Below are positions 1 to 8,074 of a stretch of DNA of 64,000 nt, piece after piece. The first letter of the stretch is position 1. Each line of letters starts with the position of its first letter. Origin of the DNA: JAHJQZ01 sp963676075 (GTDB taxonomy: Bacteria > Pseudomonadota > Alphaproteobacteria > Rhizobiales > Devosiaceae); assembly GCA_963676075.2 (NCBI GenBank), contig CAXXNZ010000028.1, forward strand, positions 124,001 to 188,000, in the 5' to 3' direction. Below the pieces are notes generated by a model that was not told the DNA's origin, did no database searches, and saw only the letters and a program-made list of their open reading frames with translations. A program made the translations under genes and the position numbers.

Positions 1-2
1 CC

Positions 3-986
3 GAATTCGGGGCCAACCCGGACGACCTCGTCTGGGTGACCAATGCCACGTTCGGCCTCAATATCGTTTTGCAATCGTTGAAGCTCGAACCGGGCGACGA
101 GATCGTCACCACCGACCACGAATACGCCGCGCTCGACAAGACGCTGGCCTATGTGACCCAACGCACCGGCGCCCGTATTGTCGTTGCCAAAATTCCGTTG
201 CCGCTGGTGAGCGAAGAGCAGTTTACACAAGCCCTGCTCGACTCCATGACGCCCAAAACGCGGGTGCTGTTCATCTCGCACATCACCTCGCCGACGGCGC
301 TGCGGTTTCCGATCGAGAACATCGTCGCCCACTGCCGCGAAAACGGCATCATCACCGTCATCGACGGCGCCCATACGCCCGGCCATATCCCGCTCGATCT
401 CGACGCGCTCGGTGCGGATTTCTATTCAGGCAATTTCCACAAATGGCTGATGACGCCGAAAGGGTCGGCATTCCTTCATGCCCGTCGGAACATGCAGAGC
501 ATTCTCGATCCGCTTGTCATCAGCCATGGCTGGACGGCGACGATCAAGGAGCCCGGAGCAACCGGAGCATTCGGCAATTCGCCTTTCCTCGATACACTTG
601 AGGTGCAAGGCACCCGCGACCCCTCTGCCTTTTTGTCCGGGCCGGCGGCGATCGCCTTTCGCCGGGAGCATGACTGGGATGGGGTTGCCCGCCAGTGTGC
701 GGCTCTGGCGCGACAGACCGCCGAACGGGTTTCGGAGCTGACAGGACTGCCGCTTTTGTCGACGCCCGAATTCTCGGCGCCGCAAATGGCCGCCATGACG
801 CTGCCCGCCTGCGACGTCGAAACGGTACAATCGACCCTGCTTGAGCGGTACAGCATAGAAATTCCGGTCTTTTCTTGGCAAGATAGGCATATCGCCCGTC
901 TATCGGTTCAAGGCTACAACAGCCCCGAGCAAATGGACCGGCTTGTTGGGGCCTTGGACGAGATTCTGAACCTTTCGGCGCACTGA
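3..986 (+). CDS. Class V aminotransferase-family PLP enzyme (5' end outside window)
   Basis: Pyridoxal-phosphate enzyme of the class V aminotransferase fold (cysteine desulfurase / isopenicillin N epimerase branch). The frame is open from base 3, so the true start lies to the left; 327 residues are visible and, from usual family length, some 60-100 are missing. Seen: a cofactor-phosphate loop (VTNATFG), the strand with VIDGAHTPG whose Asp should pair with the pyridine nitrogen, and NFHKW, whose Lys should hold PLP. Substrate cannot be read from sequence; epimerase, lyase and desulfurase activities all occur in this branch. The GntR regulator 57 nt downstream on the same strand is probably co-transcribed. 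Confidence 0.85.
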   Translation, partial: EFGANPDDLVWVTNATFGLNIVLQSLKLEPGDEIVTTDHEYAALDKTLAYVTQRTGARIVVAKIPLPLVSEEQFTQALLDSMTPKTRVLFISHITSPTALRFPIENIVAHCRENGIITVIDGAHTPGHIPLDLDALGADFYSGNFHKWLMTPKGSAFLHARRNMQSILDPLVISHGWTATIKEPGATGAFGNSPFLDTLEVQGTRDPSAFLSGPAAIAFRREHDWDGVARQCAALARQTAERVSELTGLPLLSTPEFSAPQMAAMTLPACDVETVQSTLLERYSIEIPVFSWQDRHIARLSVQGYNSPEQMDRLVGALDEILNLSAH

Positions 987-1043
987 TACTTTTCGCCGTC
1001 GCAGTCAGTGCTCCCCGCCCCGTCGCTGAGGAGGTTTCAGCAC

Positions 1044-1778
1044 GTGCCGCACTCTTCGCACCCGGACGATCCTGAGCCGCTGCCGTCACGCTCGCGTGGT
1101 GAACTCATCCTCGAAGCCTTGGCCGACATGATCGAACAGTCAGGATTGAAGGTCGGCGACCGGTTGCCGCCTGAAGTTTCGCTGGCAACCAAGCTCGGTG
1201 TCGGACGTTCGACGGTGCGTGAAGCACTCAATCGCTGGGAAGGACTCGGCATCATTCGCCGCCGCCGTGGCGATGGCACCTATCTCACAGCGCCGATGCA
1301 AGCCACGCAATCCATGGTGCCGCTGTCGGTGCGTCTCGAGGGCGAAGCGCTATTGCACCTGCTTGAGGTGCGCCGTGGGCTCGAAACCGACGTGGTGCGC
1401 AAGGCAACCCTCAATGCAAGTCGCGAGCAGCGCGCCGGCATCTCGAACCTGTGCGACACTCTTTTGCGGGCCGTCTATGCTGGCCAGTCCTGGCGCATCG
1501 AAGATGCGGCTTTCCACAGTGCCGTTTACGAAGCCTCGGGCAATCCGATGTATGGGCGCATCCTTTCCCAACTCGATGGCGCCATCGACCGGGACACGGC
1601 GTCCCCCTTCCATCGCAACGAGTTCGGCCTTTCCTCGTTCCCGCTTCATCGCGATCTTGCCGACGCGATCTTGGCCGAAGACGAATCCGCAGCCGTTGCC
1701 TCTGCCGTGTGCATCGTCGATTCCGTCATGGATGAAATCCGCCGGATTATCCTGTGTGGGCAGCAGACGTCTGCCTGA
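1044..1778 (+). CDS. GntR-family (FadR/FCD type) transcriptional regulator
   Basis: One-component regulator: N-terminal winged helix (about residues 15-80; the stretch GDRLPPEVSLATKLGVGRST is the typical GntR recognition region) followed by an all-helical FCD ligand domain with the expected acidic and His metal-ligand positions (DAAFHSAVYEASGN, PLHRDLADAI). I place the start at GTG 1044 because AGGAGG lies at 1029-1034 with a 9-nt spacer; an upstream GTG at 1008 has no such signal. About 244 residues, normal for FadR-type proteins. It follows the aminotransferase gene and converges with the Opp operon at 1895-7631; it could control either, but I see no shared operator that decides. Confidence 0.88.
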   Translation: MPHSSHPDDPEPLPSRSRGELILEALADMIEQSGLKVGDRLPPEVSLATKLGVGRSTVREALNRWEGLGIIRRRRGDGTYLTAPMQATQSMVPLSVRLEGEALLHLLEVRRGLETDVVRKATLNASREQRAGISNLCDTLLRAVYAGQSWRIEDAAFHSAVYEASGNPMYGRILSQLDGAIDRDTASPFHRNEFGLSSFPLHRDLADAILAEDESAAVASAVCIVDSVMDEIRRIILCGQQTSA

Positions 1779-1894
1779 CATCAGGTCAAACTGAGGAACC
1801 CTGGCGGCAACATGCCTTGGTAGGTTGGACAGGCATACGATGGCACCTGCTTGCGCAAAATGCGATGCTGGATCCGATGATATCAAACCATGCT

Positions 1895-2881
1895 TCAGGC
1901 AGCTTCGTGCGAGCGGCCTTCTTCGACGGCGTGACAGGCAACCCGCGAACTTCCATCGACCATAAGCGCCGGCATCTCCGCTCTGCAGCGGTCATTGGCC
2001 AGTGCGCAGCGCGGATGGAACGGGCAACCGGTCGGTGGGTTGAGCGGTGACGGCAGTTCACCTGTCAGCTTGATGCGTTCGCCGCGCCGGTCGGGATCGG
2101 CGATCGGGGTCGCAGACAATAGCGCCCTTGTGTAGGGATGGCGCGGATTGACGAACAGCTCGTCGGCCGGCGTGATCTCCACGGCATGCCCCAGATACAT
2201 CACAAGGACGTCGTCGGCGATGTGTTTGACCACAGCCAGATTGTGCGAAATGAACATCATGGTCAGGTTGAACTGACCCTTGAGCTCTTTCAAAAGGTTG
2301 AGGATCTGGGCCTGCACCGACACATCGAGCGCCGAGGTCGGCTCGTCGCAGATGACGAATTCCGGCTTCATGATCAGGGCACGCGCCACGCCGATGCGCT
2401 GGCGTTGTCCGCCGGAGAACTCGTGCGGGAACCGGTCGGCGGCCTGCGGCGGCAATCCGACGAGTTCGAGCATGTCTGTCACCGCCTTGCGCCGGCTCTT
2501 GGCATCGCCGATCTTGTGGATGACAAGACCCTCGCCGATCGAGACGCCCACGGGAACGCGCGGATCGAGCGAGGAATACGGATCCTGAAAGACAATCTGG
2601 ATGCGCTTGGTCGATTCGAAATCGACATCCATCCCCGGTCCGGCGATTTTCTTGCCGTCGAAGATGATCTCGCCTTCCGTCGGCGGGAACTGGCCGATGA
2701 CGATACGCGCCAGCGTCGACTTTCCGCAGCCGCTTTCGCCAACCACGCCGAGCGTGCGGCCGCGTTCGATATCGAGATTGACGTCGGTGACGGCGTTGAC
2801 GTGACCGCGCACCCTCTGGAAGGCTCCGCCGCGCACGGCAAAGCTCATGTTGACGCCACGCATTTGCACCAGGGCGTTCAT
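1895..2881 (-). CDS. Opp/Dpp-type ABC transporter ATP-binding protein (OppF-like)
   Basis: Cytoplasmic ATPase of an oligopeptide/dipeptide-type importer. Seen: Walker A GESGCGKST near residue 53, Q-loop FQDPYSSLDPR, signature FSGGQRQRIGVARAL, Walker B VICDEPTSALD, H-loop SHNLAVV, and the C-terminal oligopeptide-transporter extension with the cysteine cluster CPFHPRCALANDRC, which in related ATPases can bind an iron-sulfur cluster. The 328-residue length is normal. It is the last gene of the operon and overlaps the OppD-like gene upstream by 4 nt (ATGA type), so the two ATPases are translationally coupled and should form a heterodimer. Confidence 0.93.
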   Translation of the reverse strand: MNALVQMRGVNMSFAVRGGAFQRVRGHVNAVTDVNLDIERGRTLGVVGESGCGKSTLARIVIGQFPPTEGEIIFDGKKIAGPGMDVDFESTKRIQIVFQDPYSSLDPRVPVGVSIGEGLVIHKIGDAKSRRKAVTDMLELVGLPPQAADRFPHEFSGGQRQRIGVARALIMKPEFVICDEPTSALDVSVQAQILNLLKELKGQFNLTMMFISHNLAVVKHIADDVLVMYLGHAVEITPADELFVNPRHPYTRALLSATPIADPDRRGERIKLTGELPSPLNPPTGCPFHPRCALANDRCRAEMPALMVDGSSRVACHAVEEGRSHEAA

Positions 2882-3894
2882 GCCGATTCCACTTCTTCGG
2901 TCTTGGTTTTGGCTGCCGCCTCGTTGAGCCAGCAGCGGCTGGTGTGGTTGTCGCCGACCTCGAACTGCGGAGGCACGGCGCTCATGCAGCGCGGCTCGCC
3001 GGATTCGAGACGCGCGGTGCAGCGCGGCGCGAACAGGCAGCCGGGCGGCAGATGCGTCAGCTGCGGCACACGTCCGTCGATGACTTCGAGCATGTCTGTC
3101 TTTTGTTCGACAACCGGCACCGAGCGCAAAAGCGCCTTGGTGTAAGGGTGCTGCGGCGACTTGAACAAGGTTCGGACATCGGCGAACTCGACGATCTGGC
3201 CGGCATACATGACGGCGACATGGTCGGCCATTTCCGCCACCACGCCGAGGTCGTGGGTGATCAGCATGATCGATGTGCCGAAATCGCGCTTGAGATCACG
3301 CATCAGGTCGAGGATCTGGGCCTGAATGGTCACATCGAGCGCCGTCGTCGGCTCGTCGGCAATCAGCACTTCCGGCTGGCAGGCGAGCGCCATGGCGATC
3401 ATCACGCGCTGGGCCATGCCGCCCGACAACTCGTGCGGAAAGGCCTTGGCGCGGCTGGCCGGATCAGGAATGCCGACCGCAGCGAGGATATCGATCACCG
3501 CTTTGTCGGCATCCTTGCCGCTCATGTTCTTGTGCAGCGCGTAGACTTCGGCGATCTGCTTGGAAACCGTATGCACCGGATTGAGCGCTGCCGACGGGTC
3601 CTGGAAGATCATCGAGATGCGATTGCCGCGCACCTTGTCGAGGGCGCCCGGCGACATCTTCAGAAGATCGACGCCATCGAGCAGCACTTCACCTTCGGAG
3701 ACCTTGCCCGGAAAGGGCACGAGCCCCATCACCGACAGTGCCGTCACCGACTTGCCACAGCCACTTTCGCCAACCACGCACAGCGTTTCTCCGGCGCGCA
3801 GCGACATCGACACCTTGTCGACCGCCGGCACCCGGCCTGCGCGCGTGGCGAAGGTCGTGCTCATGTTCTTGATTTCAAGGATAGGGGCCGTCAT
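2878..3894 (-). CDS. Opp/Dpp-type ABC transporter ATP-binding protein (OppD-like)
   Basis: Second ATPase of the importer. Seen: Walker A GESGCGKSV, the Ser-Val variant usual in OppD/DppD; Q-loop FQDPSAALNPVHTV; signature LSGGMAQRVMIAMAL; Walker B LIADEPTTALD; and a C-terminal cysteine cluster (CLFAPRC, then EPRC and SRC). The signature reads GGMAQR rather than the commoner GGMRQR, a small variation. 338 residues. The start follows the permease stop by 8 nt and the gene overlaps its partner by 4 nt. Peptide transport is the family default, but Opp-type systems also carry nickel, opines and sugars, so the substrate is open. Confidence 0.93.
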   Translation of the reverse strand: MTAPILEIKNMSTTFATRAGRVPAVDKVSMSLRAGETLCVVGESGCGKSVTALSVMGLVPFPGKVSEGEVLLDGVDLLKMSPGALDKVRGNRISMIFQDPSAALNPVHTVSKQIAEVYALHKNMSGKDADKAVIDILAAVGIPDPASRAKAFPHELSGGMAQRVMIAMALACQPEVLIADEPTTALDVTIQAQILDLMRDLKRDFGTSIMLITHDLGVVAEMADHVAVMYAGQIVEFADVRTLFKSPQHPYTKALLRSVPVVEQKTDMLEVIDGRVPQLTHLPPGCLFAPRCTARLESGEPRCMSAVPPQFEVGDNHTSRCWLNEAAAKTKTEEVESA

Positions 3895-3902
3895 GACGTC
3901 CT

Positions 3903-4856
3903 CTAGCTGTTGAGCCGCGGATCAAGCGCATCGCGCAAGCCGTCGCCCAGAAGATTGAATCCCAGCACCGTGATCATGATGGCCACACCCGGGAAGAAGA
4001 CGAGGTGCGGCGCCGAGAAGATCTGGTTCTTTTCGGTGCCAAGCATGGTGCCCCATTCCGGCATCGGCGGTTGTGCGCCAAGTCCGAGGAAGCTCAGGCC
4101 CGCCGCATCGAGAATAGCCGTGGCGATGCCGAGCGTGGCAAGCACCACGATGGGAGTGAAGGCGTTGGGCAGGATCCTGAGGAACAGGATCCGCCACTTC
4201 GAGCCGCCGAGCACGCGTGTCGCCGCGACGAAGTCCAGCGTCTTGACTGACAACACGCTGGCGCGCGTTAATCGGGCATAAGATGGCATCGAGACAATGG
4301 AAATGGCGAGCAACGCGTTGACGATACCTGGCCCGAGCACCGCAACGATGGCGATGGCCAAAAGCAAGGATGGAAATCCTAAGATCACATCCATGATGCG
4401 CATGATGATATTGTCGACGACACCCCCGAAATAGCCGGCGATGGCGCCGAACAGCACCCCGAAGAACAGCGCGGTGCTGACAGTGGTCAAACCGATCATC
4501 AGGCTGATCCGCGAGCCGTAGACGACGCGCGAGAACAGGTCGCGGGAATTGCCGTCGATGCCCATGATGTGCTGGGGTTCGCTGACCTCGCATCCGAGAA
4601 AATGCACGCATGGTGCATCGCGGCGCTTGACCTGCTCGACACCGATCAGAACCTGGTCGGGATCGTAGGGCGCGATCAGCGGCGCGAAAATGGCGATCAG
4701 CAGCAGTGTGCCGATGATGATCAGGCCCACCTGGCCCGAACGCTTGCGCAGCAGCCGGTTCCAGGCCTGTTTCCATAACGGGACAGGATCGCCCACCAGG
4801 CCTTCGTCTGCGATGAAATCTGCCGCTTTAGCGGAAGCCGTATCTAAGCTTGTCAT
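3903..4856 (-). CDS. Opp/Dpp-type ABC transporter permease (DppC-like)
   Basis: Inner-membrane permease with a cytoplasmic N-tail (about 45 residues), a first membrane helix (GLIIIGTLLLIAIFAPLIA), a periplasmic stretch, then the five-helix permease core. The ATPase-coupling loop is present (ATRVLGGSKWRILFLRILPN, with the late-position Gly shared by DppC proteins). Oddity: the periplasmic stretch contains two cysteines (RRDAPCVHFLGCEVS), unusual for this family and matched by two more in the partner permease and eight in the binding protein. 317 residues, slightly long. AGGAAG precedes the ATG. It lies 8 nt from each neighbour, so it is one transcriptional unit. Confidence 0.92.
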   Translation of the reverse strand: MTSLDTASAKAADFIADEGLVGDPVPLWKQAWNRLLRKRSGQVGLIIIGTLLLIAIFAPLIAPYDPDQVLIGVEQVKRRDAPCVHFLGCEVSEPQHIMGIDGNSRDLFSRVVYGSRISLMIGLTTVSTALFFGVLFGAIAGYFGGVVDNIIMRIMDVILGFPSLLLAIAIVAVLGPGIVNALLAISIVSMPSYARLTRASVLSVKTLDFVAATRVLGGSKWRILFLRILPNAFTPIVVLATLGIATAILDAAGLSFLGLGAQPPMPEWGTMLGTEKNQIFSAPHLVFFPGVAIMITVLGFNLLGDGLRDALDPRLNS

Positions 4857-4864
4857 GAGTCTTC

Positions 4865-5944
4865 CTATTGCGGCCGAATGCGCGGATCGAGGTACGAGTA
4901 GGACAAATCGACGATCAGGTTGATCACCACGTAGGACAACGCGATCATCACGGTGAATGCCTGCACCACCGGATAATCCCGCGCGAAGATGGCTTGCACC
5001 AGCATCGAGCCAACGCCCGCCAGCCCGAACACGGTTTCGGTCAGGACCGCGCCGCTCAGTAGCGCACCCATCTGAAGACCGAGGATGGTCACAACCGGCA
5101 GCATGGCGTTGCCGAGCGCGTGCTTGCGCACCACGTCGCTGTTTCTCACGCCCTTGGCCCGCGCCGTCCGGATGTAGTCGCGACCGAGCACGTCGAGCAG
5201 CGACGAGCGGGTGATGCGCGCGATCACCGCCATGGGAATGGTCGAGAGCGCCAGAACTGGCAGAATCATATGCCTGAGCGCATCCCAGAACAGCGGCCAG
5301 TTGCCGGTGATCAACGCATTGAGAATGTAGAAATTGGAGAGGAATTCCAGAAACTTGGCCCAGCTGCTATCGGCGGCGAGCTTCCACTGCCAGACCTCGT
5401 AGAACGGCACGGAGGTAACGCCTGCCGACAGCCGACCTGAAGGTGGCAGCCAGAACGGCGTGCCCCTCAGCATGACGCCGAACAGATAGGCCAGCATCAG
5501 GCCGAGCCAGAACACCGGCATCGAAATGCCGACATTGGCCAGGACCATCGTGCCGACATCAGCAACCGAATTGGCGCGCCGCGCTGCCAGGATACCCAGT
5601 CCGACCCCGACAATCGAGGCGACGATGAGTGCCAGAAAGGCAAGTTCCGCAGTCAGCGGCAGCCGTTCAACCATGATCTGGATGACCGGGCGCGAGAAGC
5701 GGACGGACTCGCCGAAATTGCCGCCCAGAATATCCTTGGCGTAGATGAAGAACTGCGTGGTGATTGGCTGGTCATAGCCGAACCGCACGTTGAAAGCCGC
5801 GCAAGTCGTTTCCGATACCTTGTCGCCAAGCATCGCCTTGCACGGATCCCCTGGGATCATGCGCGCAAGAGCAAAGGTGACGATGAGAATGCCGAGAATG
5901 ACCGGAATGGAGACGAGAATGCGTTTGGCGGCGTATCCGAGCAT
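4865..5944 (-). CDS. Opp/Dpp-type ABC transporter permease (DppB-like)
   Basis: Inner-membrane permease starting MLGYAAKRILVSIPVILGIL, a classic DppB first helix. The coupling loop (RTARAKGVRNSDVVRKHALG) and the terminal DPRIRP motif are intact. At 359 residues it is longer than the usual 305-340; the extra length sits between about residues 170 and 225, a hydrophilic, Trp-rich insert (SVPFYEVWQWKLAADSSW) predicted to face the periplasm. Two periplasmic cysteines (GDPCKAMLG and ETTCAAF) echo those of the partner permease. Both oddities suggest a binding-protein interface adapted to the unusual binding protein encoded just upstream. Confidence 0.92.
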   Translation of the reverse strand: MLGYAAKRILVSIPVILGILIVTFALARMIPGDPCKAMLGDKVSETTCAAFNVRFGYDQPITTQFFIYAKDILGGNFGESVRFSRPVIQIMVERLPLTAELAFLALIVASIVGVGLGILAARRANSVADVGTMVLANVGISMPVFWLGLMLAYLFGVMLRGTPFWLPPSGRLSAGVTSVPFYEVWQWKLAADSSWAKFLEFLSNFYILNALITGNWPLFWDALRHMILPVLALSTIPMAVIARITRSSLLDVLGRDYIRTARAKGVRNSDVVRKHALGNAMLPVVTILGLQMGALLSGAVLTETVFGLAGVGSMLVQAIFARDYPVVQAFTVMIALSYVVINLIVDLSYSYLDPRIRPQ

Positions 5945-5971
5945 CGAGATTTCCGGGATTTGAGAGCAAGG

Positions 5972-5998
5972 TGGAGTGGGCGAATTTCGCCCACTCCA
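5972..5998 (-). terminator. Perfect hairpin between binding-protein and permease genes
   Basis: Two 13-base arms (5972-5984 and 5986-5998) are exact reverse complements around one base, giving a stem of at least 10 bp. It sits in the 70-nt gap after the binding-protein stop on the transcribed minus strand and lacks a T-run. I read it as an mRNA 3'-end stabiliser or partial terminator that favours binding-protein mRNA over the permease and ATPase message. Confidence 0.6.
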
Positions 5999-6014
5999 AT
6001 GGTCAGTCGGCCAA

Positions 6015-7631
6015 TTACTTGGCGTTCATCAGGCTACCCCAGAGATAGGAGTAGTAGTCGAACGCACCGGTGTTGCCGACGTGAGCCGGGTTGGACGCGT
6101 CGAGGCCAGCGGCCCAGGACACGACGACGTCATTGGCGTCGAAGGTCGAACCGTCGTGGAACTTGACACCTTCGCGCAGGTGGCAGGTGTACTCGGTCGC
6201 GTCGTCATTGGCGTCGCAGCTGGTGGCGAGCGAGGGAACGATTTCGCCGCTGTCCTTGCCGTAGTCGAGCAGAGCTTCGACGATCGGCGTGCAGGCATTG
6301 AGCGTTTCACCGTCGGTCTCGTCAGCGCAGTACAGGCTGATCGGCTCGGCGTTCTGCATGAACACCAGCGTGTCCTTGCCCGGATTCGCATCCCACAGGC
6401 GCGGTGCGCCGAACGGACGGACGATCGCACCCTCAAGCGTGGCACGGGCTGCGAAAGCGGCCGAACCGTGCACGATCGGAACCATCGGCACCAGCTTCTT
6501 CAGGTCGTTGTTGGCCTGAGCATAAAGCGGCTCAGCCTTGTCAACATCGGCGATCGTGCTGGCCTCGGTGAGGACTTCGGTGATTTCCGGGAACGGATTA
6601 CCGAACTGCTTGGTGCCAGCACCGAAGTGATAGTCGAGGAAGTTGGTGATGTGCGGATAGTCGGCGCCCCAACCCAGAAGGTACGGGCCGTCGAGGTTGC
6701 CGCCGTTGGCCTGCGAGATGAACTCGCCGGATTCCATCGGAACCACTTCGGCGTCGATGCCGAGGTTCTGCTTCAGCTGGGTCTGGAACTCGACCGCAAC
6801 CACGCTCGGCTCAGGCAGATAGGAGCGATAGACGTCGCGATAGTAGATCTTGGTCTTGAACCCGTCCGGGTAACCGGCTTCGGCCAGCAGCTTCTTGCCG
6901 GCTTCCGGATCGAAATCGTACCAGTCTTCACCGGCGCAGCCGTTGACGATCGAGCACGGCGTGAAGTGGGACGCCACTTCCGAGCCTTCCGGATAGAAGT
7001 TGTCAACGATGCGCTGACGGTCGATGCCCATGCCGATGGCCTCACGCACCTTCATGTCGTCGAAGGGCGGGAACTTGTTGTTGAGGCCGAGGTACAGGAT
7101 ATTCGGAGCCGGCTGCTTCAGGAACTGCAGATCGGGATCGGCCTTGACGGCGTCGAAGTCGTCCGGACCGAGGTTGGCGATCTCGTCAACAGTACCGGAG
7201 CGCAGTTCATTCAGGCGCCCGGCGCCGGAATCGCTCCAGCGGAAAACCAGCTTGTCGAACGTCGGCTCATCGCCCCAGTAGTCATCGTTGCGGCTCATGA
7301 TGATGGAGTCGCCACGATTCCAAGCGTCGAGCTTGAACGGACCGGTGCCAATCGGGTTCTCAAGCAGGCCCTTGGTCGGGCCCTCCTTCATGATGTGCTC
7401 TTCGGGCTGGATGCCGAACACCACGAAAGCCGCCTTGGCTTCGAAGGCCGGATCAGGCGAGCACATGGAGAAGGTCACGGTGTTCTCGTCGGTGGCGACG
7501 ATCGACTTGATCTTCCCACCGTAATCGCAGTCGGGGGCGACGAGGCTCTTGCCTTCGAAGCCAAATGCCGACCCGGACATCATCACGGCCGTAGCAGCCA
7601 GTGCGATCCCGCCCATAAGTCCTAGTTTCAT
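6015..7631 (-). CDS. Family 5 solute-binding protein with circularly permuted domain order
   Basis: Periplasmic binding protein for the adjacent Opp-type importer. A signal peptide (about residues 1-24, ending SGSAFG) is followed at residues 38-61 by GGKIKSIVATDENTVTF, a segment that normally lies 100-130 residues into a family 5 protein. IGTGPF is at 94-99 instead of near 180. The usual N-terminal lobe (LVFMQNAEPISL, IVPSLATS, LREGVKFHDG, DVVVSWA) comes last, at residues 418-538. Every segment is present once, in rotated order, so this is circular permutation and not truncation. Eight cysteines suggest periplasmic disulfides. I use ATG 7631 (GGAGG at 7639-7643, 7-nt spacer) over an upstream TTG. 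The ligand is unknown. Confidence 0.9.
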   Translation of the reverse strand: MKLGLMGGIALAATAVMMSGSAFGFEGKSLVAPDCDYGGKIKSIVATDENTVTFSMCSPDPAFEAKAAFVVFGIQPEEHIMKEGPTKGLLENPIGTGPFKLDAWNRGDSIIMSRNDDYWGDEPTFDKLVFRWSDSGAGRLNELRSGTVDEIANLGPDDFDAVKADPDLQFLKQPAPNILYLGLNNKFPPFDDMKVREAIGMGIDRQRIVDNFYPEGSEVASHFTPCSIVNGCAGEDWYDFDPEAGKKLLAEAGYPDGFKTKIYYRDVYRSYLPEPSVVAVEFQTQLKQNLGIDAEVVPMESGEFISQANGGNLDGPYLLGWGADYPHITNFLDYHFGAGTKQFGNPFPEITEVLTEASTIADVDKAEPLYAQANNDLKKLVPMVPIVHGSAAFAARATLEGAIVRPFGAPRLWDANPGKDTLVFMQNAEPISLYCADETDGETLNACTPIVEALLDYGKDSGEIVPSLATSCDANDDATEYTCHLREGVKFHDGSTFDANDVVVSWAAGLDASNPAHVGNTGAFDYYSYLWGSLMNAK

Positions 7632-8074
7632 TCCCAAACCTCCAGTTTGTCCTCGAACGACGAGTCTCGCCGTCCTTTAATAATTTGAGCGCAGTTTGGA
7701 TTTTCCCCCGCGCACATATTTAGTTTGTGCCTTCATGCACACTCGCAAAAATGACAGAAATCTCAGTATGATAGACCAATATGTCCATAAACCGGATTGT
7801 CTGTTTGCGGTGCATTGTCTCTATCACCGCGCCATCCTGCAAGCTTGACATTCTTGCCGTTACTCATAGTGCTGAAATGTCAGACAAATTGTCAAGTTAC
7901 CTCAGAAGGCTACCTTTAATGTCCGAATATGCGATGCCGGAATGCGGCAAATCGCACATCGTATTCCCCCTGCCGAGGCCACAAAACGAGCCCCTGCAAA
8001 AGGCGCATGACCTCTTTTATGCCATTCTTGTGTCAATGCGCCAGTTTTCTCTGCCCCATGTAAAGGCCTGAACC
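7632..8074. promoter_or_regulatory. Divergent intergenic region (443 nt)
   Basis: AT-richer gap between the minus-strand Opp operon and the plus-strand M20 gene, expected to hold both promoters. Seen: a dyad TGTGC-N6-GCACA at 7726-7741; a TTGACA-like hexamer at 7845-7850 without a convincing -10 box; and repeated TGACA/TGTCA words (for example two TGTCA copies 8 bases apart, about 7878-7895), one forming GACAA-A-TTGTC. A 96-codon frame at 7781-8071 has no ribosome site or recognisable protein character and I do not call it a gene. Confidence 0.45.

Noticed and set aside
5976..7625. 549-codon open frame on the plus strand
   Set aside because: Exact antisense shadow of the permuted binding-protein gene, which has a signal peptide, ribosome site and family motifs; GC-rich codon bias keeps the opposite strand open.
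6015..7631. Truncated or frameshifted binding-protein pseudogene
   Set aside because: One uninterrupted frame with signal peptide and every family segment once, only in rotated order; full length and in an intact operon.
7781..8071. 96-codon open frame in the divergent gap
   Set aside because: No ribosome site, no domain, AT-rich promoter-like composition.
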